NCBI RefSeq assembly: GCF_001905885.1
Contig: NZ_LIYH01000002.1
Location: 113,418 to 177,417, forward strand
Length of the DNA stretch: 64,000 nt
Source of the DNA: Streptomyces sp. CB03234
GTDB taxonomy: Bacteria; Actinomycetota; Actinomycetes; Streptomycetales; Streptomycetaceae
Direction: 5' to 3'
Part shown: piece after piece, positions 9,005 through 18,385 of the stretch
Layout of the letters: each line of letters begins with the position of its first letter
How positions within the stretch are numbered: the first letter of the stretch is position 1
The notes under the pieces: generated by a model
Told to the model about the DNA's origin: nothing
Seen by the model: the letters and a program-made list of their open reading frames with translations, nothing else
The model's database searches: none
Made by a program: the position numbers and the translations under genes

Positions 9005-10943
9005 TGCGCTTCTCCCAGGTGCGGTGGAAGAGGACCTCGGAGCCCGCCGTGCAGATCACCTCGTCGGAGGTGAGGAAGTGGGTGGCGTCGCAGGCGATCT
9101 CGGAGCGGGTGTCGATGGTGACGTTCCAGGGCATGTCCGGGCGATGCAGGCGGATCCTCCACACCGAGCGGGTGCGGGGGGAGAGGGGGTCGCTCTCCTG
9201 GACGGTGTACGTCTCCAGGGACTCCTCGGTGAGTTCCAGGCCGTCCGGGTAGTGGCGCGTGCCGGCGGGGCGGGGGGTCGTCTCCAGGCGCCATTCGCCC
9301 TGGGCGACATCGCGGACGATCAGGCGCTCGGGGCGCCGGGTGTCGGTGTCGTCGAGGGTGGTGGGGACGGTGACGCCGAGGGGCTCGGACTGTTCGGGGT
9401 CCTCGAAGGTGACGGTGTCGGCGGTGCGGCTCCGGATGGGGAGCAGGAGCGCGCTGCCGTCGGGGTCGAGCGTGAAGCCGGCGGCGTGCGGGCGGGGCCA
9501 GATCCAGGGCCAGTACGCGGAGGAGACCGCGAGCCGGACGCGGTGGCCGGGCGGGAAGGTGTGGCCGGCGCCGTTCAGTTCGAAGACGTGCTCCTTGCCG
9601 GAGAGGGTGAGCGCGCCGCGTGTGACCAGGGTGGAGGCGCCGTCCGGGGCGACGTCGCAGAGCCGGGCGACGACCTGGCCGGCGGGCGCGTCGCTGCGCA
9701 GCGCGAGGGTGACGCGGGGGCGGCCGAGGATCTCGACGGGGGCGCCGTCCGGCGGGACGGGGAAGTCGAAGCAGGCCGAGTGGGCGTCCTCGGCGCGCTG
9801 GTCGGGCGGCAGGCCGGCGTCGTCGCCGGACGGGACCAGGCGGCCGGCGTCCAGGCCCGTGTGCTGCGGGGAGCGGACGAGGACGGGCGGGCCCTGGAGG
9901 GCGTACGTGACCGGTGTGACGTTCGGGGAGGGCCAGGTCCCGTCGCCGACCCAGCGGCCGGGCAGCTCCGGGTGGCCGGCGGCGGGCGCGTGGGACGCGC
10001 TGATCCAGGAGCGGAGGAGCGGCTCGGACATGATGCCGGTGGGCTCGCCCTTGAGGTGGTGGTCCCACCAGCGCAGCGTCTCCTGGAGGAAGCCGATCGC
10101 CGGGCCGGGCAGCCCCCGGTCCGGGTACTGGTGCGACCAGGGCCCGATGATGCCCCGGACCCGGTCGCCCGGCAGGTGCTCGACCAGCCGGAGGACGGTG
10201 TCGCGGTACGGGTCGTGCCGGCCGCCCACGGCGAGGACGGCCGCCCGGATGGCGCCGTAGTCCTCCCGGACGCCGCCCCGGCGCCAGTAGTCGTCGCGGG
10301 TCTGGTGGGCGAGCCAGGTGTGGACGAGCGGCTCCATCCCCTCCAGGCGCGTCAGCCACATGTCGCGCCAGGCGTCACCGACGTACAGAGGGTCCGGCGG
10401 GCGTGCGGCGAAGGCGAGCATGGTGGCCGCCCGGGAGTGCATACCGGTGGCGAGGACCGAGCCGCCCAGGTAGTGGGCGTCGCCGTCGTACGGGTCGTCG
10501 GTGGAGCAGACGGCGACGACCGCCTTGAGCGGCTCGGGGGCGAGGGCGGCGGTCCGGAGCGCGGTGGAGCCGTCCCGGCCGAGCCCGATCATCCCGACGC
10601 GGCCGTCGCACCACGGCCGGCCGGCGAGCCAGTCGATCACCTCGGCGCCGTCGGCGGGCTCGGCCTCCGCGTACGGGTCGCCCGGCAGCCCCTCGCTGTT
10701 GCCGTGGCCGCGCGCGTCCACCCGTACCGAGGCGTAACCGTGGCCCGCGTACCAGGGGTGGCGCTGCCAGTCGCGGGGCGCGGTCCAGTCGGTCAGCCGG
10801 TGGGGTGAGTATTCGAGGAGGGCCGGGACGGGGATGTCCGTGAGGGGGCGCCAGACGCGGGCGTAGAGCGTCGTGCCGTCCGCGAGGGGGATGCGGACGT
10901 CTTCATGGTCCGTCTCGTACGGGAAGGACGTGCGGATCTTCAT
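8985..10943 (-). CDS. CocE/NonD-family hydrolase, catalytic serine replaced by glycine
   Basis: A 652-residue protein with the Peptidase_S15-type alpha/beta-hydrolase domain (about 1-330) and the C-terminal jelly-roll domain (about 400-650, LRSDAPAGQVVARL, FPPGHRVRLAVSSAYWP). The family cleaves X-Pro peptides or acyl esters. The nucleophile elbow normally reads G-x-S-x-G, but here it is GMIGLGRDGS, with Gly122 in the serine position. The partner acid (GGRHDPY, Asp244) and histidine (GPWSHQYP, His271) remain. The start is an ATG with GAGG about 8 bases upstream; upstream residues look non-coding. It may be inactive or may have a different role. fahA follows on the same strand. Confidence 0.9.
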   Translation of the reverse strand: MKIRTSFPYETDHEDVRIPLADGTTLYARVWRPLTDIPVPALLEYSPHRLTDWTAPRDWQRHPWYAGHGYASVRVDARGHGNSEGLPGDPYAEAEPADGAEVIDWLAGRPWCDGRVGMIGLGRDGSTALRTAALAPEPLKAVVAVCSTDDPYDGDAHYLGGSVLATGMHSRAATMLAFAARPPDPLYVGDAWRDMWLTRLEGMEPLVHTWLAHQTRDDYWRRGGVREDYGAIRAAVLAVGGRHDPYRDTVLRLVEHLPGDRVRGIIGPWSHQYPDRGLPGPAIGFLQETLRWWDHHLKGEPTGIMSEPLLRSWISASHAPAAGHPELPGRWVGDGTWPSPNVTPVTYALQGPPVLVRSPQHTGLDAGRLVPSGDDAGLPPDQRAEDAHSACFDFPVPPDGAPVEILGRPRVTLALRSDAPAGQVVARLCDVAPDGASTLVTRGALTLSGKEHVFELNGAGHTFPPGHRVRLAVSSAYWPWIWPRPHAAGFTLDPDGSALLLPIRSRTADTVTFEDPEQSEPLGVTVPTTLDDTDTRRPERLIVRDVAQGEWRLETTPRPAGTRHYPDGLELTEESLETYTVQESDPLSPRTRSVWRIRLHRPDMPWNVTIDTRSEIACDATHFLTSDEVICTAGSEVLFHRTWEKRIARTAG

Positions 10944-10974
10944 GGGGACCTCGGGGCCCGTCTCGTCGCAAATG

Positions 10975-10988
10975 GGCAATTCGTTGCC
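10975..10988. promoter_or_regulatory. Small inverted repeat upstream of the CocE-like gene
   Basis: GGCAA-TTCG-TTGCC lies 32 bases before the hydrolase start, next to an AT-rich patch (ATATAAG, then TGTTC-TT-GAACA). In a GC-rich intergenic region shared with the divergent polyprenyl synthase gene, this is the most operator-like element. No regulator gene is adjacent, so its meaning is open. Confidence 0.3.
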
Positions 10989-11127
10989 ATATAAGCTGTT
11001 CTTGAACATACCGGGGGAGGGTGGAAGGCGCCCACGGTGATCGAAAGGGGACCGGATACGCTGACTTGAGTGAATCCAGCGACACATCGACAATCCGTGT
11101 GATCGTCAGCAGACAGGAGACCCCCTC

Positions 11128-12141
11128 GTGACCGCAGTCGGGCCGTTCGGGCTGAGCGTGCGGGACCAGGCTCTTGAGGCCGATGTCCAGGCCGGATTGG
11201 CGGCCGTCGAGGCAGGGCTCCTCGATGCCACCAAGAGTGACGTGCCGTTCATCACGGAGGCGGCGCAGCACCTGGTACGGGCCGGTGGCAAGCGTTTCCG
11301 TCCGCTGCTGGTGATGCTGGCCGCCCAGTTCGGCGACCCCCACGCGCCCGGTGTCGTGCCCTCGGCCGTCGTCATCGAGCTGACCCACCTGGCGACGCTC
11401 TACCACGACGACGTGATGGACGAGGCCGACGTACGCCGGGGGGTGGACAGCGCCAACGCCCGCTGGGGCAACTCGGTGGCGGTCCTGACGGGTGACTTTC
11501 TCTTCGCGCGCGCCTCACACATCCTGGCGGACCTCGGCCCGGAGGCCGTCCGCATCCAGGCGGAGGCCTTCGAACGCCTGGTCACGGGGCAGATCCTGGA
11601 GACGGCCGGCCCGCGCGACGGGCGCGACCCGGTCGAGCACTACCTGGACGTCATCGCCGGCAAGACCGGCTCGCTGATCGCCGTCTCGGGGCGCTTCGGC
11701 GCGATGATGTCGGGCGCCGACGAGCGGACCGTGGACATCCTCACGCAGTACGGCGAGCGGCTCGGCGTCGCCTTCCAGCTCGCCGACGACGTCCTGGACA
11801 TCGCCTCGGACTCCCACGAGTCGGGCAAGACCCCGGGCACCGACCTGCGGGAGGGCATCCCCACGCTGCCGGTGCTGCACCTGCGCGCGCGGGCGGCCTC
11901 GGGCGGTGCGGCGGCGGAGGACCTGGCGCTGGTCGAGCTGCTGGACAGCGACCTGACGGACGACGTGCGGCACGCGGACGCGCTGCGGCGGCTGCGTGTC
12001 CACCCGGCGCTGGAGCAGGCGCGGCGGGACACCGTGCGGTACGCCGAGGAGGCGCGGGCGACGCTGGCACCGCTGCCGGACTGCTATGCGAAGGCCGCGC
12101 TGGAGGAGCTGTGCGACCTGGTGGTGCACCGCGCGGGCTAG
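11128..12141 (+). CDS. Long-chain polyprenyl diphosphate synthase (trans-isoprenyl type)
   Basis: Condenses isopentenyl diphosphate onto an allylic diphosphate, most likely making the side chain of menaquinone, the quinone used by the neighbouring complex I. At 337 residues it has both aspartate-rich motifs: DDVMD (residues 94-98) and DDVLD (220-224), plus GGKRFRP near 54-60. The residues four and five positions before the first motif are small (T, A), which in this family lets the chain grow long (C35 or more), unlike FPP/GGPP synthases that have aromatic residues there. GTG start. Exact chain length cannot be read from sequence. Confidence 0.92.
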   Translation: MTAVGPFGLSVRDQALEADVQAGLAAVEAGLLDATKSDVPFITEAAQHLVRAGGKRFRPLLVMLAAQFGDPHAPGVVPSAVVIELTHLATLYHDDVMDEADVRRGVDSANARWGNSVAVLTGDFLFARASHILADLGPEAVRIQAEAFERLVTGQILETAGPRDGRDPVEHYLDVIAGKTGSLIAVSGRFGAMMSGADERTVDILTQYGERLGVAFQLADDVLDIASDSHESGKTPGTDLREGIPTLPVLHLRARAASGGAAAEDLALVELLDSDLTDDVRHADALRRLRVHPALEQARRDTVRYAEEARATLAPLPDCYAKAALEELCDLVVHRAG

Positions 12142-12176
12142 GCGTCCCGGGGTGGGCGTCCCGGGGCGTCCCGGGG
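12141..12176. repeat. Three copies of GGCGTCCCGGGG
   Basis: The 12-base unit occurs at 12141-12152, 12155-12166 and 12165-12176 immediately after the polyprenyl synthase stop. Each contains the palindrome CCCGGG. It could be slippage-derived or part of a weak transcription end; no clear hairpin with a T-tract is seen. Confidence 0.5.
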
Positions 12177-12329
12177 TAAGGGTGCCGTGGTAGGGGTGTC
12201 GGGGGTCGTGTCATCCCGTAGCAGTAGGGAAGTTGAGCCCGCGGGCTGACGCCCCGGGGGGTGCCGCCTTGGTCAGATGGATGCCGGACGTTGAGGCAGA
12301 CGGCTCGCTGACCACGGAGGTAGGCACAC

Positions 12330-13460
12330 ATGGCACCGAACGACAGCGCCGGGCGCCGGAGGACGGCACGGTACGCGGTCCCGGTCGCGGTGGCGGGGGT
12401 GGCGGCGGCGACGATCGGGCTCGTCCCGGCGCTCGCGGCATCCGGGGACCCCGAACTGCCGGAGATCACGGCACAGCAACTGGTGGAGAAGATCGCCGCG
12501 TCGGACGTACAGCACCTGTCCGGCACGGTGAAGGTGACGACCGACCTCGGCCTCCCGCCCCTGGCGGGGCTGGGCGGCGCGGAAGGCGCCGAGGCCGGCA
12601 AGCTGATGGAGCTGGCGTCCGGCACGCACACCCTCCGGGTGGCGGCCGACGGCCCCGACAAGCAGCGGCTGACCCTCGTGGACGACGCCTCCGCCGAGTA
12701 CAGCCTGATACGCGACGGGAACGACGTTTGGGCGTACGACGGCGCGTCGAAGGAGGCGGTCCACTCCACCGAGGGCGGCGCGGGCAGCGGGACCGCCCCG
12801 GAGCGCGAGCTTCCGGCCACGCCGAAGGATCTGGCGGAGCAGGCGCTGAAGGCCGTCGACGACACGACGTCGGTGACGGTCGACGGTACGGCGCGGATCG
12901 CCGGGCGCGACGCGTACCAGCTGGTGATCAAGCCCAAGCAGAGCGGCTCGACGATCGGGTCGATCAAGGTCGCGGTGGACGCGGACAACGGCGTACCGCT
13001 GAAGTTCACGCTCACGCCGAGCGGGGGCGGCAAGGCGGCGATCGACGCCGGGTTCACGAAGGTGGACTTCGCCAAGCCGGCCGCGTCGACGTTCGACTTC
13101 GCGCCGCCGAAGGGCGTCAAGGTGACGGAGGAGCCGGCGGATGCTCCTGAGCACGGTGGTTCGGCCGCCCCGGAAGACCTCCAGGGCTTTGAGGGCCTGA
13201 ACGTCATCGGCGAGGGCTGGACGTCGGTCGCCCAGCTCACCGGTCCGGCCGGCGGCGTACCGTCCGACCTCCCGTCCGACGCCCCGCCGGAGGCGCAGCA
13301 GTTCCTGGACGCCCTCGGCGACAAGGTGACCGGGAAGTTCGGCTCCGGCACCGTCTTCGAGACCCGCCTGGTCAACGCCCTGCTGACCGACGACGGCAAG
13401 GTCTACGTGGGCGCGGTGACCCCCGAGACCCTGGTCGACGCGGCCAACGGCAAGAAGTAG
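12330..13460 (+). CDS. Exported LolA/RseB-like lipoprotein-carrier-fold protein
   Basis: A 376-residue protein with an N-terminal signal or anchor segment (RRRTARYAVPVAVAGVAAATIGLVPALAASG) followed by a domain resembling the LolA/LppX/RseB beta-barrel half (Streptomyces proteins of this type carry DUF2092 or RseB-like annotations). Visible blocks are ITAQQLVEKIAASDVQHLSGTVKVTTDLGLP, a TLVDDASAEYSLIRDGNDVWAYD strand pair, and DAYQLVIKPKQS. The fold binds lipid or senses it at the cell surface. GGAGG lies 8 bases before the ATG. It is followed by a strong bidirectional terminator. The actual ligand is unknown. Confidence 0.82.
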   Translation: MAPNDSAGRRRTARYAVPVAVAGVAAATIGLVPALAASGDPELPEITAQQLVEKIAASDVQHLSGTVKVTTDLGLPPLAGLGGAEGAEAGKLMELASGTHTLRVAADGPDKQRLTLVDDASAEYSLIRDGNDVWAYDGASKEAVHSTEGGAGSGTAPERELPATPKDLAEQALKAVDDTTSVTVDGTARIAGRDAYQLVIKPKQSGSTIGSIKVAVDADNGVPLKFTLTPSGGGKAAIDAGFTKVDFAKPAASTFDFAPPKGVKVTEEPADAPEHGGSAAPEDLQGFEGLNVIGEGWTSVAQLTGPAGGVPSDLPSDAPPEAQQFLDALGDKVTGKFGSGTVFETRLVNALLTDDGKVYVGAVTPETLVDAANGKK

Positions 13461-13469
13461 CGGCGCCCC

Positions 13470-13505
13470 GGTGCCCCTCCCGGAAAGGTCTCCGGGAGGG
13501 GCACC
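13470..13505. terminator. Bidirectional terminator between convergent genes
   Basis: A perfect 15-bp stem (GGTGCCCCTCCCGGA at 13470-13484, complement 13491-13505) with a 6-base loop. It lies exactly between the LolA-like gene and the convergent aminopeptidase gene, whose stop begins at 13515. Confidence 0.85.
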
Positions 13506-13514
13506 CTCATGTGC

Positions 13515-15177
<1,663 letters not shown>

Positions 15178-15363
15178 ATGCGGCAGCACGTGCACGGCCC
15201 CGAGGAAATGCCCGGCGTCTGGGAGCGCTTCGAGGAGTGGGGCACCGTCGACGTGCTGGTGGCGATGCTCGTGCTGCTCGCCGTCCTGGCCGTCGTCGTC
15301 TTCCTCGGCTCGCGCCGGCCGCGACGGCCCCGCAGAGGGCCGGGCGATGGTGAGCGGCCGTGA
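15178..15363 (+). CDS. Small single-span membrane protein
   Basis: 61 residues: an acidic N-terminus (EEMPGVWERFEEWG), one strong transmembrane helix (VDVLVAMLVLLAVLAVVVFLG), then an Arg/Pro-rich cytoplasmic tail ([12 protein letters not shown]). Codon third positions are G/C-rich as in real genes here. Its stop overlaps the GTG start of the next small gene (GTGA), a strong sign that both are translated. Family not recognised; no function is assigned. Confidence 0.6.
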   Translation: MRQHVHGPEEMPGVWERFEEWGTVDVLVAMLVLLAVLAVVVFLGSRRPRRPRRGPGDGERP

Positions 15364-15572
15364 ACCTCGACCCGTTTCTCATGCTCGACGGGCTGCTGGT
15401 GTACTTCGCGCACATCGCGGTGAACTTCGCCTTCGTGATGCTGTGCCTGTGCGCGGTGGTGATCTGCGCCCTCACGTACTGGACGCGGCAGGTCCGGCCG
15501 ACGCACCCCGACGACGAGGGCGAGGACGTCGGCCTGAGCGGGTTCCGCTGGGACGAGGACGACGAGCCGTAG
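15360..15572 (+). CDS. Small membrane protein with acidic tail, coupled to the previous gene
   Basis: 70 residues: a hydrophobic region covering about residues 7-40 (LMLDGLLVYFAHIAVNFAFVMLCLCAVVICALTYW, one long or two short spans), then a very acidic C-terminus (HPDDEGEDVGLSGFRWDEDDEP). The GTG start overlaps the upstream stop by four bases, so the two proteins are probably made together and may pair in the membrane, one with a basic tail and one with an acidic tail. Not recognised as a named family. Confidence 0.6.
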   Translation: MNLDPFLMLDGLLVYFAHIAVNFAFVMLCLCAVVICALTYWTRQVRPTHPDDEGEDVGLSGFRWDEDDEP

Positions 15573-15582
15573 GGCTACACGT

Positions 15583-16035
15583 CTACTGCACGCAGAACTC
15601 GTTGCCCTCCGGGTCCGCCATGAGCGTCCATTCACCACCCGGTTCCTTGACCTGGCGCAGCACCGTCGCGCCCAGTGCCTCCAGCCGTGCCACCTCCGCC
15701 GCCCGCCGGCCGGGCCCGGCGTGCAGGTCGAGGTGGAGGCGGTTCTTCACGGTCTTCGGCTCCGGTACGCGCTGGAAGAGCAGCCGCCTGCCGAGCCCGG
15801 TGCCGGTCTCCTCGTCGTACGGGTCGTCCGGATGCCGGACGGCGATCAGATCCCGGAACGCGCGCCGGCCGTGCACGTCGACGGTCATCGCGTCCGTCAC
15901 GTACCCGAGTGCCATCAGCCGGTCGATGTGGGCGCTGTTGTCCTCGACCACGTAACCCAGGGCATCGGCCCAGAAGTCGGCTTGGGGGTGCGGGTCGGCC
16001 GCGTCGATCACGAGCTTCCAGTGGAGCGGTGTCAT
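15583..16035 (-). CDS. VOC (glyoxalase/bleomycin-resistance fold) family protein
   Basis: 150 residues with the paired beta-alpha-beta-beta-beta modules of the vicinal-oxygen-chelate superfamily: HWKLVIDAADPHPQADFWADALGY at the start, RLHLDLHAGPG in the middle, and GGEWTLMADPEGNEFCV at the end. Streptomycete genomes have many such proteins; substrates are usually unknown. The ATG is separated from the divergent CGNR regulator start by only a 21-bp inverted repeat, leaving no room for a ribosome site, so this mRNA is probably leaderless. The regulator next door is the best guess for its control. Confidence 0.88.
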   Translation of the reverse strand: MTPLHWKLVIDAADPHPQADFWADALGYVVEDNSAHIDRLMALGYVTDAMTVDVHGRRAFRDLIAVRHPDDPYDEETGTGLGRRLLFQRVPEPKTVKNRLHLDLHAGPGRRAAEVARLEALGATVLRQVKEPGGEWTLMADPEGNEFCVQ

Positions 16036-16056
16036 GTAACCCCTTATATTGGTTAC
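16036..16056. promoter_or_regulatory. Bidirectional leaderless promoter/operator
   Basis: The whole 21-bp gap between the two start codons is GTAACC-N9-GGTTAC, with the AT core CCTTATATT. On the plus strand TATATT (16045-16050) ends 6 bases before the GTG at 16057. On the minus strand TATAAG ends 7 bases before the ATG at 16035. Each start codon is thus at the expected transcription start for its -10 hexamer, and the palindrome covers both. Confidence 0.6.
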
Positions 16057-16674
16057 GTGAGTGATTCCGCAACAGGTTTGACCCTGCACCCGCCGGATGG
16101 CGGATCGTTCCGCTTCGATCCGGGGGCGCTGTGCCTGGAGCTGCTGCTCACCGGCGGTCCCGGCCCGCTCGCCCGATTCGAGGTGCTCGACACGCCCGCC
16201 GGGCTCCTCGACTGGGTGGCGGCCAGCCGCCTCGCGCCGCCCGGCCTCCGGCTGCCGCCCGTCGGCGAGGCGGACCTCGCCGCGGTACGGGAGGTGCGGG
16301 ACGCCCTGCACGGGCTCACCGCCGCCCGGGCGCACGACCGCGCCCTCGCGGCCGCCGATCTCGCCGTGGTGAACGCGGCGGCGGCCGGACCGCCGCTGGC
16401 CGTGCGCATGACGGCGGCCGGGCAGCGCGCGTGGGCGCCCGGCGCGAGCGTGGCCGGGCTGGTGTCGACCATCGCCCGGGACGCGATCGACCTGTTCACC
16501 GGCCCCTACGCGGCGGCCGGCCGGATCCGCGAGTGCGGTGCCCACGACTGCGCCCTGCTCTTCGTCGACACCTCCCGCCCCGGCCGCCGTCGCTGGTGCG
16601 CGATGGAACGGTGCGGCAACCGCCACAAGGTCCGCACCCACCGCGCCCGTACCCAGAGCGAAGGAGAAGGGTGA
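16057..16674 (+). CDS. CGNR zinc-finger / ABATE-domain regulator
   Basis: 205 residues. The N-terminal part (about 10-140) matches the ABATE domain of putative stress-response regulators (LCLELLLTGG near 28, a DALHGLTAARA helix). The C-terminus is a CGNR zinc finger: C-G-A-H-D-C ... RRWCAMERCGNRHKVRTHRAR, giving four cysteines plus a basic segment suited to DNA binding. The GTG start abuts the 21-bp palindrome shared with the divergent VOC gene, which is likely its own operator. It ends TGATG, one base overlapping the SRPBCC gene, so the two are cotranslated. The signal it senses is unknown. Confidence 0.88.
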   Translation: MSDSATGLTLHPPDGGSFRFDPGALCLELLLTGGPGPLARFEVLDTPAGLLDWVAASRLAPPGLRLPPVGEADLAAVREVRDALHGLTAARAHDRALAAADLAVVNAAAAGPPLAVRMTAAGQRAWAPGASVAGLVSTIARDAIDLFTGPYAAAGRIRECGAHDCALLFVDTSRPGRRRWCAMERCGNRHKVRTHRARTQSEGEG

Positions 16675-17090
16675 TGTCCACTGGACCGACGGGACTGACC
16701 CGCGACGCGGGCTGGGAGATCGGCGTCTCGAAGACCCTGCCGCTGCCGGCCGACGCCGTCTGGAGCTTCATCGCGAGCCCGGAAGGTGTGGCGCTCTGGC
16801 TCGGCGGCGTGAAGGGCGGGCTGCCGACGGAGAAGGGCACGGCGTACGAGACGGCCGACGGCGTCACGGGCGAGGTGCGCGGGTACCGGCCCGGCGACCG
16901 TGTGCGCCTCACCTACGGCGGTACGACGGTTCAGGTCGCCGTTTCGGCGGCCGGCCCCGGGAAGGCCGTCCTCCGCTTCCACCAGGAACGCCTCGCGAGC
17001 GCGGAGGAACGCGAGCAGCGCCGTACGCACTGGCAGGGCGTCATGCGCCGGGTGGCCGAGGCGCTGGTGCCCGACGCGCCGCGGGCCTAG
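16674..17090 (+). CDS. SRPBCC (START/Bet v1-like, AHSA1-type) protein
   Basis: 138 residues with the Activator-of-Hsp90-homolog-type ligand pocket fold: VSKTLPLPADAVWSFIASPEGVALWLGG at the N-terminus, GEVRGYRPGDRVRLTY in the middle, and a C-terminal helix HWQGVMRRVAEAL. Such proteins bind hydrophobic ligands, and many are of unknown substrate. The ATG overlaps the CGNR regulator stop by one base. The stop codon overlaps that of convergent rarD in a shared CTAG. Likely belongs to the CGNR/VOC functional unit. Confidence 0.87.
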   Translation: MSTGPTGLTRDAGWEIGVSKTLPLPADAVWSFIASPEGVALWLGGVKGGLPTEKGTAYETADGVTGEVRGYRPGDRVRLTYGGTTVQVAVSAAGPGKAVLRFHQERLASAEEREQRRTHWQGVMRRVAEALVPDAPRA

Positions 17091-18139
17091 ACCCTGGGCG
17101 CGTCCGCGCGCGGCTGGTCCAGGGACTGGTCCACCGGCCGCGCGACACCCCCGGCCGCGCAGGCCGCGCCGGCCGCCTCCGCCGCCCCGGCCGCGTCCGC
17201 CGCGCCAGCTGCCTCCGCCGCCAGGCGCAGTGCCGCCGCCTTCGCCCTCGTACGCCGCGACGTCCGCAGCGCGTCCCAGGTCAGGACCGTCAGGGCCAGC
17301 CAGACCAGCGAGAAGCCCGCCCACCGCTCGGGCGGCATGGCCTCGTTGAAGTAGACGACACCGAGCAGGAACTGGAACACCGGCGCCAGGTACTGCAGCA
17401 GCCCCAGCGTGGACAGCGGGACCCGGATCGCCGCCGCGCCGAAGCACACCAGCGGCGCGGCGGTGACCACGCCGGTCGCGGCGAGCAGCGCGGCGTGGCC
17501 CGCACCCTCCGTTCCGAAGTGGGCCGAGCCCTGGGAGCCCAGCCACAGCAGGAACGCGAGCGCCGGCAGGAACTGGACGGCCGTCTCCGCCGCCAGCGAC
17601 TCCAGGCCCCCGATGTTGACCTTCTTCTTCACCAGGCCGTAGATGGCGAAGGAGAAGGCGAGGATCAGGGAGATCCACGGCGGCCGCCCGTACCCCACGG
17701 CCAGGACCACCACCGCCGCGAGGCCGGTGCCGACCGCCGCCCACTGCGCGGGGCGCAGCCGCTCCTGCAGCAGCAGGACGCCCATGGCGATGGTGACCAG
17801 CGGGTTGATGAAGTAGCCGAGGGAGGCTTCCACCACCTGGCCGGAGTTCACGGCCCAGATGTACAGGCCCCAGTTGACCGTGATCACTGCGGCGGCGACC
17901 GTGATCAGGCCGAGCTTGCGCGGCTGCCGCAGCAGCTCACGTATCCAGCCCCAGCGGCGCAGCGCGAGGAGCGCGACACCGACGACGGCCAGGGACCACA
18001 CCATGCGGTGGGCCAGGATCTCGACGGCCCCGGCCGGCTTCAGCAGCGGCCAGAAGAGAGGCACGAGCCCCCACATGCCGTAGGCGCCCATGCCGTACAG
18101 GAGTCCTGCCCGCTGCTCGCCGCCGCTCTTCGCCGCCAC
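17087..18139 (-). CDS. rarD: EamA-family transporter RarD
   Basis: 350 residues with ten predicted transmembrane helices in the two EamA repeats. The N-terminus GLLYGMGAYGMWGLVPLFWPLLK and the motif EILAHRMVWSL are characteristic of RarD; ASLGYFINPLVTIAMGVLLLQERL is the conserved mid-segment. Members export small metabolites; the E. coli protein was named from chloramphenicol sensitivity, but the substrate is unsettled. The C-terminal 45 residues are a low-complexity Ala/Glu tail not needed for the fold. GTG start. Its stop shares CTAG with the convergent SRPBCC gene. Confidence 0.92.
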   Translation of the reverse strand: MAAKSGGEQRAGLLYGMGAYGMWGLVPLFWPLLKPAGAVEILAHRMVWSLAVVGVALLALRRWGWIRELLRQPRKLGLITVAAAVITVNWGLYIWAVNSGQVVEASLGYFINPLVTIAMGVLLLQERLRPAQWAAVGTGLAAVVVLAVGYGRPPWISLILAFSFAIYGLVKKKVNIGGLESLAAETAVQFLPALAFLLWLGSQGSAHFGTEGAGHAALLAATGVVTAAPLVCFGAAAIRVPLSTLGLLQYLAPVFQFLLGVVYFNEAMPPERWAGFSLVWLALTVLTWDALRTSRRTRAKAAALRLAAEAAGAADAAGAAEAAGAACAAGGVARPVDQSLDQPRADAPRV

Positions 18140-18319
18140 TGGCCGCCGCCTTTCCGCCGCCCTGCCCTGTTCTGCACATGCCCTGCGGACGAAGGTAACG
18201 CCGGACGAGGCGGCATGTCATGCCCGTACTGCCATACGGTCATGACGCATACGTCACAGCCGGTGGAGCGCCTCGGCCACCGTGTCGGCGACCGCGCCGG
18301 AGCCGAGGCCGCAGCACGA

Positions 18320-18356
18320 GGCCCGGGCCTCCTGATGTCAGGGAGACCCGGGCCTT
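18320..18356. terminator. Stem-loop after korB
   Basis: GGCCCGGG (about 18320-18328) pairs with CCCGGGCC (18347-18354), with further pairing CTCCTGA/TCAGGGAG inside, giving a long hairpin about 30 bases past the korB stop on the minus strand. There is no T-tract. It also lies upstream of the rarD start region. Confidence 0.5.
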
Positions 18357-18385
18357 CGGTGGGCCGGCCGGTGGCGTGGTGGACG

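Noticed and set aside
6326..10808. Two plus-strand frames of 700-900 codons opposite the secreted paralogs, fahA and the CocE-like gene
   Set aside because: Translations are Gly/Arg/Val low-complexity; the minus-strand genes have clear domains and signal peptides.
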